Below are positions 7,852 to 16,968 of a stretch of 64,000 nucleotides of DNA, piece by piece. The position numbers and the translations under genes are program-made. The first letter of the stretch is position 1. Each line of letters starts with the position of its first letter. Under the pieces are notes generated by a model. That model was not told the origin of the DNA, did not search any database, and was given only the letters and a program-made list of their open reading frames with translations. This stretch comes from an uncultured Cytophagaceae bacterium (GTDB lineage: Bacteria > Bacteroidota > Bacteroidia > Cytophagales > Spirosomataceae): positions 28,199 through 92,198 of the forward strand of contig CAIUGL010000184.1 of NCBI GenBank assembly GCA_903898715.1, written 5' to 3'.

Positions 7852-8358
7852 ATGATTTTATTGAATTTCCTCTACTTTGAAAGTCCCATCGGCACAATAC
7901 GTGTCGAATATGCTGCATCTGGTCTGCATAGCCTTCGCTTTGTAACTACCAAAGGCGATAATCATACCGATGATCAGAGGATGGAGAAAATGATTCAGGC
8001 CGACTTACAATCCTATTTTCAAAATCCAGAGCACCGCTGGGAAAGCCCAATCGCCTTGCACTTGGGGACTGAATTTCAAGAAAAAGTATGGTTAGCCTTG
8101 CGCATGATTCCTGCAGGAGAAGCACGAAGCTATCAGGAAATTGCTCAGTTAATAGGCCAGCCAAACGCCGCGCAGGCCGTAGGAAGAGCAAATGGCCAAA
8201 ATCCACTTTTACTTCGCATTCCTTGTCACCGAGTTATCGGATCCGACGGTTCCATGGTAGGCTATGCCGGCGAGTTGTGGCGAAAAGAATGGTTATTAAC
8301 CCATGAGGGTTTTGAGGGGGTAAACCAACAAATGACTTTGTTTGCAGATGGAGAATGA
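7852..8358 (+). CDS. ogt: Methylated-DNA-[protein]-cysteine S-methyltransferase
   Basis: Suicide repair enzyme that moves methyl groups from O6-methylguanine (and O4-methylthymine) to its own cysteine. From the ATG at 7852 it is 168 residues. The active-site PCHRV motif is present (Cys125 within LLRIPCHRVIG), preceded by the Arg-finger helix region (AAQAVGRANGQNP) and followed by GYAGELWRKEWLL. No AdaA-type zinc domain is present. The stop overlaps the start of the PolX-like gene by 11 nt, so both repair-type proteins are probably made from one mRNA. Confidence 0.95.
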   Translation: MILLNFLYFESPIGTIRVEYAASGLHSLRFVTTKGDNHTDDQRMEKMIQADLQSYFQNPEHRWESPIALHLGTEFQEKVWLALRMIPAGEARSYQEIAQLIGQPNAAQAVGRANGQNPLLLRIPCHRVIGSDGSMVGYAGELWRKEWLLTHEGFEGVNQQMTLFADGE

Positions 8359-10006
8359 ACAGATTGTTGACGCATTAGAATTGCTTGTCAAATTATGGGA
8401 TGTGCACGGTATCAATGAATTCAAGAGTAAAAACTTGAGTTTTGCTGCGCGTGGATTAGATAAATTTCCAGGTCGAATAGCCAATCTCACGGAAGAAGAA
8501 TTATATGCCATTCCAGGCGTAGGGAAGGTGGTCATTCAAATTGTGCGCGATATCGCGCAAACAGGAACTTGCCCTGATTTAGAGGCGATGATCGAACAAA
8601 GCCCTCCCGGAATTTTAGATCTCCTTAAAGTCAAAGGAATGGGCCCGAAGAAAGTGGGCCTCGTTTGGAAAGAACTGGGCATTACCGAATTAGACGATTT
8701 ATTAGCCGCTTGTGAATCTGGTCAACTCGAGCAAGTAAAAGGCTTTGGGAAGTCGGTGACCGAAAATATCCGCACCTACATTCTGTTTTTACAAGAGAAT
8801 CGTAAGAAAATGCGAATCAATAAGGCTGAAAAACTCAGCGAAGAATTAGTGCATTTATTAGCGCCTAATTTTAGCAAAATAGCCGTTTCAGGTGAATTAG
8901 CTCGAGATTGTGAGGTTATCAGTTCCTTGGTTTTTGTTGCACAAACGGATGATATTTTTGGTAGCCAATTTTTGATTGAGGCGATTGAAGGATTTCAGAC
9001 GGATCACCAACAATCCTCTCCGTTCACGTGGAGGGGTCATTTTGCGGGTCATTTAATCCCTATCGAAATTCATTTTACGGATGCATTGCAATTTGACATG
9101 ATGGTCTATCAGTGGTCGGCACACCCAGAACACCTTGGTCAAGTCAATTTTTTCAAATTGAAAAATATCAAATCTGCTGAGGAAGTATACAGTAGCCAAA
9201 GTTTACCCTACATCGTTCCGGCCATGCGTGAGGGTCTGCAAGAATTTGCTTGGAGTGAAAAACATGCACCAAGTGATCTCATTGAATTAGCAGATTTGAA
9301 AGGATGTGTACATAATCACTCCACGTACTCGGACGGAAAAAACAGCCTTTTAGAGATGGCAGAGGCTTGTCGGGCCATGGGATTAGCTTACTTTGGCATT
9401 GCAGATCATTCACAATATGCGGCCTATGCTGGTGGATTGAAGGAAGAGGATGTACAGCGCCAACATGCCGAAATAGATGCGTTGAATGCCCAGTGGACCG
9501 ATTTTAAAATTTTAAAAGGGATTGAGGCAGATATTTTGCCAGATGGTAGTTTGGATTATAATCCACGAATTTTGGCGAGTTTCGATTATGTGGTGGCATC
9601 CGTGCATGCCCAACTGGTTATGGATCAAGACCGCGCGATGGATCGTTTAATGAAGGCGATTGAAAATCCGTATACGTCCATTTTGGGTCACCCAACCGGT
9701 AGATTATTATTGACGCGTGCTGGTTATCCCATTGATACCATGAAGATTTTGGATGCCTGTAAGGCCAATGGCGTTAGTATTGAGCTGAATGCCAGTCCGT
9801 ATCGATTGGATTTAGACTGGCGTTATTTGTATGCAGCGATGGATAAAGGAGTGTATGTTTCCATTAATCCAGATGCGCATAAAATTGAGGGCCTGAAAGA
9901 TATGGAATATGGTGTGCGTGTAGGGCGCAAGGGAGGCTTATTGAAAAGCCTAACCCTAAATGCGCTTCCACTTGCTGATATATTGAAGTTCTTCTCGAAA
10001 TCCTAG
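8348..10006 (+). CDS. PolX-like helix-hairpin-helix/PHP protein with degenerate polymerase palm
   Basis: The 552 residues have the bacterial PolX layout: N-terminal HhH motifs (IPGVGK at 55-60, VKGMGPKK at 95-102, VKGFGKS at 130-136), a palm-like region, and a C-terminal PHP phosphoesterase domain. The PHP metal ligands look complete: HNH at 322-324, D329, H354, E393, H420, H448 and D509/H511. At the palm (181-196) the usual GS-x-RR...GD-x-D block reads SGELARDCEVISSLVF, so both catalytic aspartates are replaced. I infer nuclease or phosphoesterase activity without polymerase activity. The ATG at 8348 is preferred over the TTG 6 nt upstream. Confidence 0.88.
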   Translation: MENEQIVDALELLVKLWDVHGINEFKSKNLSFAARGLDKFPGRIANLTEEELYAIPGVGKVVIQIVRDIAQTGTCPDLEAMIEQSPPGILDLLKVKGMGPKKVGLVWKELGITELDDLLAACESGQLEQVKGFGKSVTENIRTYILFLQENRKKMRINKAEKLSEELVHLLAPNFSKIAVSGELARDCEVISSLVFVAQTDDIFGSQFLIEAIEGFQTDHQQSSPFTWRGHFAGHLIPIEIHFTDALQFDMMVYQWSAHPEHLGQVNFFKLKNIKSAEEVYSSQSLPYIVPAMREGLQEFAWSEKHAPSDLIELADLKGCVHNHSTYSDGKNSLLEMAEACRAMGLAYFGIADHSQYAAYAGGLKEEDVQRQHAEIDALNAQWTDFKILKGIEADILPDGSLDYNPRILASFDYVVASVHAQLVMDQDRAMDRLMKAIENPYTSILGHPTGRLLLTRAGYPIDTMKILDACKANGVSIELNASPYRLDLDWRYLYAAMDKGVYVSINPDAHKIEGLKDMEYGVRVGRKGGLLKSLTLNALPLADILKFFSKS

Positions 10007-10722
10007 AAGTTTGGTTTCAATAGGTATTTCGCATAGAAATCATCAATGATTTTTACGGCTTCCGTTGGCGTATCTACCACCGCAAAAAGTTCGAGGTCCT
10101 CGGCGTGTATGTTGCCATGGCCTACCATCGTTTTTTTCATCCAATCTAATAAACCTGACCAATAGTCGGATCCTACAAGTACTACCGGGAAACGTCCTAT
10201 TTTATGTGTTTGAATCAAGGTTAGCGATTCGAACATTTCATCTAGCGTGCCAAATCCCCCAGGCATGATGATGAATCCTTGCGAATACTTGACAAACATC
10301 ACTTTGCGCACAAAGAAAAAGTCAAAATTCATATTCTTGTCGGCATCAATAAACGGATTAGGCGTCTGCTCAAACGGTAATTCGATGTTTAAACCTACCG
10401 AACGTCCATTCTCGCTTTTAGCACCTTTGTTTCCAGCTTCCATGATTCCGGGACCACCCCCTGTAATGACACCGTAACCGTGACGGACTAGTTTGGCGGC
10501 TATTTGTTCGGCCAACTGGTAATATTTGTCTTCGGGGGAGGTTCTTGCGGAACCGAAAATGGATACACAAGGCCCAATTTTAGATAAGTGATCAATGCCT
10601 TGCACAAATTCACTCATGATTTTGAAGATCCGCCAGGATTCTTCTGATTTAATTTCAGACCAGGTTTTGTCTCCAAATACTTTTTTAATGCGGTCTTCGT
10701 CTTCTTGCCAATTATCTGACAT
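10003..10722 (-). CDS. LOG-family (TIGR00730) nucleotide phosphoribohydrolase-like protein
   Basis: A Rossmann-fold protein of the LOG/lysine-decarboxylase-like family, members of which cleave the base from nucleoside monophosphates (cytokinin-type or AMP/PpnN-like). Visible motifs are FGSARTSPED, GVITGGGPGIMEAGNKGA and the diagnostic PGGFGTLDE. The ATG at 10722 (MSDNWQEDEDR, 240 residues) is chosen; upstream in-frame starts at 10743 and 10776 add a low-complexity extension and the longer one overlaps rpiB promoter space. Its stop shares a CTAG tetranucleotide with the PolX-like gene. The physiological substrate is unknown. Confidence 0.9.
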   Translation of the reverse strand: MSDNWQEDEDRIKKVFGDKTWSEIKSEESWRIFKIMSEFVQGIDHLSKIGPCVSIFGSARTSPEDKYYQLAEQIAAKLVRHGYGVITGGGPGIMEAGNKGAKSENGRSVGLNIELPFEQTPNPFIDADKNMNFDFFFVRKVMFVKYSQGFIIMPGGFGTLDEMFESLTLIQTHKIGRFPVVLVGSDYWSGLLDWMKKTMVGHGNIHAEDLELFAVVDTPTEAVKIIDDFYAKYLLKPNF

Positions 10723-10796
10723 AATTTTATCTGTTTGTTGCATGCAAATGTAATTGATAACAACGACCTTTGTCAAAATTTACACCCTTTCATTTT

Positions 10797-11240
10797 ATGA
10801 ATTTATCTAAATCCTTTGCCGTAGGTGGTGATCATGCTGGTTTTGACTACAAAGATCAATTAATTGATTATTTGAAAGTACAAGGTTTCACTGTCAAAGA
10901 TTGCGGTACCTATTCAGCAGATTCAGTTGATTATCCTGATTTTGCTCATCCTGTGGCAAATGCTGTGGAGTCTGGTGAAGTTTCTTGGGGATTGTTATTG
11001 TGCGGTAGTGCGAATGGGGTGGCGATTACGGCCAACAAGCATCAAGGTATTCGGGCTGGATTAGCATGGAATACAGAGGTGGCCCAATTAGTTCGTCGGC
11101 ATAATGATGCCAATGTCATCTGTTTGCCTGTTCGATTTATCAGTTTAGAAGAAGCAAAAGCTTGTCTTCAAATGTTTATCGATACCGAATTCGAAGGTGG
11201 ACGGCATGCTGGACGCGTCAATAAAATCGGCTGCGTTTAA
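10797..11240 (+). CDS. rpiB: Ribose-5-phosphate isomerase B
   Basis: Interconverts ribose 5-phosphate and ribulose 5-phosphate in the pentose phosphate pathway. The 147-residue protein begins with the GGDHAGFDYK motif and carries the VDYPDFA segment, the catalytic-Cys loop LLLCGSANGVAITANKH and the HNDANVICLP motif. The ATG at 10797 matches the family N-terminus; an upstream TTG adds nine residues with no similarity. It diverges from the LOG-family gene, and its stop overlaps that of the downstream minus-strand gene by 4 bp (TTAA). Confidence 0.95.
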   Translation: MNLSKSFAVGGDHAGFDYKDQLIDYLKVQGFTVKDCGTYSADSVDYPDFAHPVANAVESGEVSWGLLLCGSANGVAITANKHQGIRAGLAWNTEVAQLVRRHNDANVICLPVRFISLEEAKACLQMFIDTEFEGGRHAGRVNKIGCV

Positions 11241-12607
11241 TTCTTCCGTTTATACAAATGCTTTTGAACTTCCACGTATGTATCCTGTAAATAGGGTAGG
11301 TAGTAGCGCATGCGTGGAAAGTTGCCGGCAGGATCATAAATGTAGGTGGGTGTATCCATCTCCAAATACCGTTGCAACTTGACGACCGTTCGGTAGGTAT
11401 TCAACTCAGAAAACACATCATTTGATAATTCCCAGTTGACAAATGGTCCAGCCATTTGATTGTTCTGATATTCGTCAATTTGTGGTCCCAACACCATTAA
11501 GCGCTCATTTCTAATTGGTAATTTTCCCGCCTGAACGCGGTTGTAACTGCTATTATTCCATTCAGATTGCCAGCTGAACCATACGCTACCTAAAATCGCA
11601 AACAAGATCAATTCTTGGATCCAATAACGCTTTAACAAGAAGAATAAGTTGAGCGTAAAATAGGCCATGGCTGGCAGGATAAACAGGTAATTGTGGCTAT
11701 TATTGGCTGGCAATGTAAAAGCAGCAAAAAAGCTAATGAAGACCCAAATGAAATTTGTTTGCTGCGCCTTTTGGCCATTCGACTTGATCTTTGGACGCTG
11801 AATGACTGTCCACAGCCCGTAAAAACCCAAAAGAATCGCCATCACGTACGTCGATGCAATGCGCTGAATATCTGCCCAAGCGGGGGTGTGAAAAACGAAT
11901 GCCGACTTTTGGAATACTTCGATTAAGTAGGAAAAATTACCATTGTAGGTATATAAAAGTGCCGTGATGCCGTTGACGATTAAAAAGCCAACAATCACCA
12001 AAAGCATTTGACGAATATTAATACCCGAATAGAATAACAAGCCAAGAAATCCCCAGAAGATGAATAAGTAATAAGTAGGGTAGCACAAACCTGCCGCGCC
12101 GATAAATAGGCCGATGAGAAATACGCGGTCGTCAACTTGTAAGGTGCTTTGTTGTTTGATGATTTCACGCCAAGCGAGAATCAAAAATGTAAGGCCGATT
12201 AAGGCAGCACTGGGTACCCAAAAATCTAAGGAAATGTGTAGAAACAAGGTGTAGATAAAAAAGGGCATGTTGCCTAACGGACCCATTAATTCATAGCGAT
12301 TAATGGTGCGTTGAAAAACAATCGCTTGAAATAGGATGATGCCGGTAGCCCAGTAGGCATTCCAGGAGATCGGGAAGTTTAAGAACTCAATTAACTGGAA
12401 AAATCCGGCTGATAATGGTCCCGAGTTATCGCGAATATCTTGATACATGCGAAAACCCTCATTTAATTTCTGCCCAAGTAAATAGTTTTTCAATTCCCAG
12501 CCAAGCGGTGAAATATCTGCTTGTACAAACGCAAAGGTCGCAATCGTCCACATACCCACGAGTAGGAAGAAGGTAATCGATGCGTTTGATCGTAGAAATT
12601 GAAACAT
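11237..12607 (-). CDS. Polytopic membrane protein of unknown function (DUF6427-like)
   Basis: The 456-residue sequence has about ten to eleven hydrophobic helices spread over most of its length, with few charged loops, and a short basic C-terminus (KHLYKRKN). Its opening (MFQFLRSNASITFFLL) resembles Bacteroidota-specific DUF6427 membrane proteins and, more distantly, GT-C-type glycosyltransferases. I see no clear acidic first-loop motif, so an enzyme assignment is not justified. Neighbours (rpiB, rbfA) give no functional hint. Confidence 0.75.
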   Translation of the reverse strand: MFQFLRSNASITFFLLVGMWTIATFAFVQADISPLGWELKNYLLGQKLNEGFRMYQDIRDNSGPLSAGFFQLIEFLNFPISWNAYWATGIILFQAIVFQRTINRYELMGPLGNMPFFIYTLFLHISLDFWVPSAALIGLTFLILAWREIIKQQSTLQVDDRVFLIGLFIGAAGLCYPTYYLFIFWGFLGLLFYSGINIRQMLLVIVGFLIVNGITALLYTYNGNFSYLIEVFQKSAFVFHTPAWADIQRIASTYVMAILLGFYGLWTVIQRPKIKSNGQKAQQTNFIWVFISFFAAFTLPANNSHNYLFILPAMAYFTLNLFFLLKRYWIQELILFAILGSVWFSWQSEWNNSSYNRVQAGKLPIRNERLMVLGPQIDEYQNNQMAGPFVNWELSNDVFSELNTYRTVVKLQRYLEMDTPTYIYDPAGNFPRMRYYLPYLQDTYVEVQKHLYKRKN

Positions 12608-12697
12608 AATTACATTTTGAATTTGCTAAATTACGGTGATTCCAATTATTATTCTGAAATTTGTTGGATTTTTGAGTAGAAATGAATCGGAGCAATT

Positions 12698-13078
12698 ATG
12701 GAAAGTAAGCGTCAGCAGAAGTTTGGGAGACAAATCCAAAAGGATTTAAGTGATATTTTTCAAAAGGAGTTTAAGGAGATTTTTGGCAAAGCGATGGTTA
12801 CCATCACCGATGTGAAAATGAGTCCTGATCTCTCCGCTGCTCGTTGCTATTTAAGCTTTTTATTAGCAGACGATATCGACCAAATCATGGAAGAATTGGA
12901 TGTGCGCAATAAAGCAATTCGCAATGCATTAGCCATTCGAATCCGTAAACAAGCACGAATCATTCCTCATTTAGCTTTTTATTTAGATGATACAGCTGCT
13001 TACGCGGCTAAAATCGAAGCCTTATTTGAAGGGCTTGTAATTCCTCCATCGGACGGAATTCCCTCTGAAGAACTTTAA
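12698..13078 (+). CDS. rbfA: 30S ribosome-binding factor RbfA
   Basis: RbfA binds immature 30S subunits and helps 16S rRNA 5'-end maturation. The length (126 residues) and the pattern of a KH-like fold fit: N-terminal RQQKFGRQIQKDLSDIFQKE, the central ITDVKMSPDLSAARCYLSF and the basic RIRKQARIIPHLAFYLDD region. A 12-nt gap separates it from the LolC/E-like permease, a gene order I associate with Bacteroidota. Confidence 0.93.
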   Translation: MESKRQQKFGRQIQKDLSDIFQKEFKEIFGKAMVTITDVKMSPDLSAARCYLSFLLADDIDQIMEELDVRNKAIRNALAIRIRKQARIIPHLAFYLDDTAAYAAKIEALFEGLVIPPSDGIPSEEL

Positions 13079-13090
13079 TGTGTTGACCCC

Positions 13091-14317
13091 GTGAATTTTT
13101 CCTTATTTATTGCAAAAAGGTATTTTTTTTCAAAAAGTAAGGCGAGCTTTATCTCCTTAATTTCACGCATTGCCATGATTAGTGTAGGCGTCGAAGTGAT
13201 GGCGCTCGTGCTGATTCTATCCGTCTTTAATGGCCTAGAGGAGTTTCAAAAAGGGCTTTTTAACACATTCGACCCTGATCTTAAAATTGTTCAAGCGAAA
13301 GGCGACCGTTTTCAGTTGACCGCCACCCAAGTCAAATCCATTAGTCAGTTATCAGGAGTAAAATTTGTTAATCCCATTCTAGAGGATCAGGGCCTTATTC
13401 GATTCCAACAAAAGCAATTAGTCGTACGGATGAAAGGAGTGGATCCATCGTATTTGTCGGCAGGCCGACTGAAAAATCAGGTGGTTGAGGGTGACTATTT
13501 TATCGAATCGGGGGAACATCCATTTGCCTTAGTGGGCATCGGTGTGTTTTTAGCGATGGGCATGAGTTTTGATAATGTATTTGAGCCCATTGAGGCTTGG
13601 TACCCCAATCATTCGCAGTTGAAACGCGCTGCACTGAACGAAAATGCCATCCGTCGAAATTTCTTTTTCCCTTCCGGTGTGCTCGAAGTAGAGCAAAATT
13701 TTGATAACCAAACGGTCATCGTTCCCTTAGATTGGATGGAAGAATTAGTGGGTGTGCCCGGTTACCGTTCTGCCTACGAAATCATGTTGGCCCCCAACAC
13801 CGACGACCAAGCGATCAAAAATCAAATTCAAACGATTCTTGGCTCAACTTACCGTGTGCAAACACGTAATGAACAACATGCCATTTTGCTCAAAGCCATT
13901 AAAATTGAAAAGCTATTTGTGTTTTTAATCATGGCCTTCGTGATGGGAATCGCCTCATTTACGCTCTTCTATGCGCTATCACTTTTGGTTTTAGAAAAAC
14001 GAAAGGATCTGTATACGCTGATGGCGATGGGGGTTTCACGCCAACAAGTTTTTCGGGCTTTTCTTTGGGTAGGCGCGTTGATTAGCTTCTCGGGAGCGGC
14101 GATCGGGATGTTACTGGGATTTGTGTTGGCAACGATCCAACAACAATTTGGGGTCATTTCTTTGGGTATTCCCAATGCCTTAATTGAAGCCTATCCCATT
14201 CAAATGGATCCTTGGGATTTTATCTGGACAGCTTTGGTGGTCATTCTCATCACGGGATTAGCCGCTTTGTTTCCTGCACGCAAAGCTGTCCAAATGACTT
14301 TTAATTCGTTTAAGTAG
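13091..14317 (+). CDS. LolC/E-like FtsX-domain ABC transporter permease
   Basis: Membrane subunit of an ABC system related to LolCDE, which releases lipoproteins from the inner membrane for transport to the outer membrane. The 408 residues show the MacB/LolCE topology: one N-terminal membrane helix (about 25-48), a large periplasmic domain (50-270), then three helices in an FtsX domain near the C-terminus (about 275-400). The GTG start is supported by the typical N-terminus (FIAKRYFFSKSKASFISLISRIAMISV). No LolD ATPase is adjacent. The gene overlaps the convergent symporter by 8 bp. Confidence 0.88.
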   Translation: MNFSLFIAKRYFFSKSKASFISLISRIAMISVGVEVMALVLILSVFNGLEEFQKGLFNTFDPDLKIVQAKGDRFQLTATQVKSISQLSGVKFVNPILEDQGLIRFQQKQLVVRMKGVDPSYLSAGRLKNQVVEGDYFIESGEHPFALVGIGVFLAMGMSFDNVFEPIEAWYPNHSQLKRAALNENAIRRNFFFPSGVLEVEQNFDNQTVIVPLDWMEELVGVPGYRSAYEIMLAPNTDDQAIKNQIQTILGSTYRVQTRNEQHAILLKAIKIEKLFVFLIMAFVMGIASFTLFYALSLLVLEKRKDLYTLMAMGVSRQQVFRAFLWVGALISFSGAAIGMLLGFVLATIQQQFGVISLGIPNALIEAYPIQMDPWDFIWTALVVILITGLAALFPARKAVQMTFNSFK

Positions 14318-15542
14318 TTGGGTTAAATTCCCCTTCCCACTTCGATACCACGCAAGTTGCCACGCCATTTCCAGCCACCGAAGTAACCGTGCGGCCCATA
14401 TCCAAGAATGGATCTACACCTAACAACAAGGCAATTCCTTCCACAGGTAAATTAAACATGGTCAGCGTTCCAGCAATGATGACCAATGAAGCTCTTGGTA
14501 CGCCGGCAATTCCTTTGGACGTAATCATCAGCGTTAATAACATCGTGATTTGTTGCTCCAGGCTCAATTGAACACCATAAGCTTGCGCAATGAAACCGGT
14601 CGCGAACGTCATATACAACATAGAACCATCTAAATTGAAGCTGTAGCCTAATGGCAATACAAAGCCCACAATTCTACGGCTACATCCAAATTTCTCCAAG
14701 GCCGCAATTGTTTGAGGAAACGATGCCTCTGAACTGGCTGTTGAAAAGGAAATCAATAAGGCTTCTTTCAATGCTTTCAGCAGCTTCCAATAATTAATGC
14801 CATTCAGAGCAGCAATGATCCATAAAATGACTACGGTAAAGAAGAGTAGGCCTCCCATAAAGCAAATCATGAGGTAACCATAACTAATTAGAATACTTAA
14901 CCCTTTATTAGCAACAACCGTTGTCATGGCAGCAAAAACAGCGTAAGGTGCCACTTCCATGACATAATTCACCATTTTAAATACGACCTCAGCTAAGTTT
15001 TCAATGACATGAATAAGCTTTTTTCCTGTTTCACCGATCGAACCCAAGGCCACCCCGAAAAACAAGGAGAAAATAACAATTTGAAGAATCTCATTTTCCG
15101 CTAAAGCTTTGAAAAAGCTATCTGGAAAGATGTGTAAGATGAAATCTTCCAATGACTTCGTTTTGCTGGCGTCAATTCCTGTTTCCGTTCCTGCTGCGGG
15201 TTTAGGCCAACTTTGCAAGCTGCCTGGTTTGGTTACATTAACTACGACTAATCCAGTTACTAGGGATAATATGGTTGCAAAATAAAAGTAGCCTATGGTT
15301 TTAACACCGATACGGCCTACGGCCTTGAAATCACCTAATTTGGCAATACCGACCACTAAGGTGCAGAATACCAGTGGGCCAACAATCATTTTGATTAGAC
15401 GCAAGAATACTTTTGAAACAACTTGAACGTAACCTGCCCATTGATGAGCTACTTCTGGACTCAGACTTAAATAAAAAAATTCTCCTAAGGCGAGGCCCAA
15501 GACAAATCCAACGATGATTTTTTGAGTTAATGTTAATTTCAT
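14310..15542 (-). CDS. Dicarboxylate/amino acid:cation symporter (DAACS family)
   Basis: Inner-membrane transporter that takes up acidic amino acids or C4-dicarboxylates with Na+ or H+. The 410-residue protein has about eight membrane helices and the two re-entrant loops of the GltPh fold: FSTASSEASFPQT (HP1, serine-rich) and SKGIAGVPRASLVII (HP2). The NLDGSMLYMTFA helix corresponds to the NMDGT cation site and DPFLDMGRTVTSVAGNGVA to the substrate helix. The Asp and Arg in the last helix suggest an acidic substrate. It is the last of five closely spaced minus-strand genes. Confidence 0.93.
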   Translation of the reverse strand: MKLTLTQKIIVGFVLGLALGEFFYLSLSPEVAHQWAGYVQVVSKVFLRLIKMIVGPLVFCTLVVGIAKLGDFKAVGRIGVKTIGYFYFATILSLVTGLVVVNVTKPGSLQSWPKPAAGTETGIDASKTKSLEDFILHIFPDSFFKALAENEILQIVIFSLFFGVALGSIGETGKKLIHVIENLAEVVFKMVNYVMEVAPYAVFAAMTTVVANKGLSILISYGYLMICFMGGLLFFTVVILWIIAALNGINYWKLLKALKEALLISFSTASSEASFPQTIAALEKFGCSRRIVGFVLPLGYSFNLDGSMLYMTFATGFIAQAYGVQLSLEQQITMLLTLMITSKGIAGVPRASLVIIAGTLTMFNLPVEGIALLLGVDPFLDMGRTVTSVAGNGVATCVVSKWEGEFNPTT

Positions 15543-15550
15543 ACGCGTGC

Positions 15551-15994
15551 TTATTTATTTAAGTACAATTTGTAGAATGGAATTCGGTATACGATCATTC
15601 CCCAAAACAAAGGAAGTAAAAGATAGTCTAAAAGCCAATTCTTCGATTTGAAGGAAATATGGTCAACGATGTAGGTGGATTCCGCATCTCTTTTTTCCAT
15701 GCGATGCTCATGGCGCCAGGCTGTGAGTCCTAAAGGCATTTCAACTCCTTCGTCTACAAAGTAACATGCTTGTTCCCCCTGAACTGAATCCGTAATCTTA
15801 GACGTCCACAAGGGTTTTGCTACCTGTAGATTTAATTCAAGTGTGACGATGTCTCCCGTCTGGCAGCCATCGAACTGTACAATTCGAACTTGAGGAAATG
15901 GGGGAGATAGCTTTTTCAATAATGCCGAATCGAACTGAGTCCAAACGTCTTTCATTGGGGCATTAACCCGTGTTCGAACTCGAAATGATGGCAT
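15551..15994 (-). CDS. SRPBCC-fold protein
   Basis: A 147-residue protein that opens with the polyketide-cyclase/ligand-binding pattern (RVRTRVNAPMKDVWTQFD), continues through a GD-rich beta strand region, and ends with a C-terminal helix containing a hydrophobic stretch (LLDYLLLPLFWGMIVYRIPF). SRPBCC proteins bind hydrophobic ligands in a helix-grip cavity; no ligand can be inferred. It overlaps the upstream small ORF by 1 nt and lies 8 nt before the DAACS symporter. Confidence 0.75.
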   Translation of the reverse strand: MPSFRVRTRVNAPMKDVWTQFDSALLKKLSPPFPQVRIVQFDGCQTGDIVTLELNLQVAKPLWTSKITDSVQGEQACYFVDEGVEMPLGLTAWRHEHRMEKRDAESTYIVDHISFKSKNWLLDYLLLPLFWGMIVYRIPFYKLYLNK

Positions 15995-16275
15995 TATAGA
16001 ATGGAAGTAATGATTTTGAGCAACATCGCTGTCATGAATTTAATTCCCGACCAGATTACCTCAGAAATAGAAAACCTGCTTTCTTCTTGCTGTTGGTCTG
16101 CTTCACGAACCACTGCCATCTCTTTGCTAGGGGCATAAATCGCTTTCTTTCGGGTACTATCAGCCTGTGTTGTTTTTTCAATTTGTGGATGCAAAGAGGC
16201 ATATTCTACCATCCCAAAATTGCAATTGAGTAGGCAAAAGGCTCCGGCCAACAGCCAAATTTTTACTAATCTCAT
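15994..16275 (-). CDS. Small predicted secreted or membrane-anchored protein
   Basis: Unrecognised 93-residue protein. Residues 5-21 are hydrophobic and end in LLNCNFG, so either a signal peptide or a lipoprotein signal is possible, although the lipobox fit is imperfect. The middle is polar and charged, and the C-terminus (about 74-93) is again hydrophobic. Its ATG overlaps the stop of the preceding gene by 4 nt (ATGA), and its own stop overlaps the next start by 1 nt, which suggests translational coupling within the cluster. Confidence 0.65.
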   Translation of the reverse strand: MRLVKIWLLAGAFCLLNCNFGMVEYASLHPQIEKTTQADSTRKKAIYAPSKEMAVVREADQQQEESRFSISEVIWSGIKFMTAMLLKIITSIL

Positions 16276-16949
16276 TTGATTTTTTGTTTCGCTGTTTCCA
16301 GCTTTTGAGCCTGCTGCAAGATCGCATCTTCATTGGTTTTCAAATCCAATCTGTTTTGTTCTTGGTTAGCTAAAATCTTTTCTTTCTCTACTTTCGCTTC
16401 CTCTAATTTCTTTGTTAAAAGTTCAGCTTGGCGTTTATTTGAATCCAATTCACGCACAAAACGATCTGCTAGCTTCTGTTGTTTCGCCTTGTTACTGATT
16501 AATTCATTCAGCTTTTTCTCTTCCACACGCACATCTTCCTCTAAGTTGATCAATCGAACAAACTCTTCCACCCAGTTACTCGCCTCTCGAAATGATTCAT
16601 GCCCGGTTTGAATGTACATATCTGGGCCTCTGCTGATGGAAACAAACAATTTGGTCTTATTTTTCTCCTCGCTTACCTTAGATAATAAGCTTACAGGCTT
16701 ATCCGATATTTCCTTGATTTTAGCTGAATATACGTTTAACGTACCGCCATTGCGGCCATTTTCTACAGAACCTACTTGCTTTAAATATTTCTTCCAAGCT
16801 TCAATCACGTATTTCTCTTCTGAATTGATATACGTGTAAAAGCCTTCTTTTTTCGCTTTGTCAATTTCCTCTAAACCCGAAAAAACTTGTGCGTACATGG
16901 AACTCGTCGCCAAGGTGCATAATAGACCGAATAATATGCCTTTTATCAT
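16272..16949 (-). CDS. Predicted periplasmic coiled-coil protein of unknown function
   Basis: The ATG at 16949 gives 225 residues with a clear signal peptide (hydrophobic core ending SMYAQ near residue 21); an upstream start would overlap the methyltransferase gene and displace the signal. A globular part of about 115 residues follows (Trp, Tyr and basic residues), then a long Lys/Glu/Gln-rich region with heptad spacing, roughly residues 125-225, predicted coiled coil. I do not recognise a named family. It is translationally coupled to the small secreted protein gene downstream. Confidence 0.75.
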   Translation of the reverse strand: MIKGILFGLLCTLATSSMYAQVFSGLEEIDKAKKEGFYTYINSEEKYVIEAWKKYLKQVGSVENGRNGGTLNVYSAKIKEISDKPVSLLSKVSEEKNKTKLFVSISRGPDMYIQTGHESFREASNWVEEFVRLINLEEDVRVEEKKLNELISNKAKQQKLADRFVRELDSNKRQAELLTKKLEEAKVEKEKILANQEQNRLDLKTNEDAILQQAQKLETAKQKIK

Positions 16950-16968
16950 GAGATAATGAGTTGATGTG

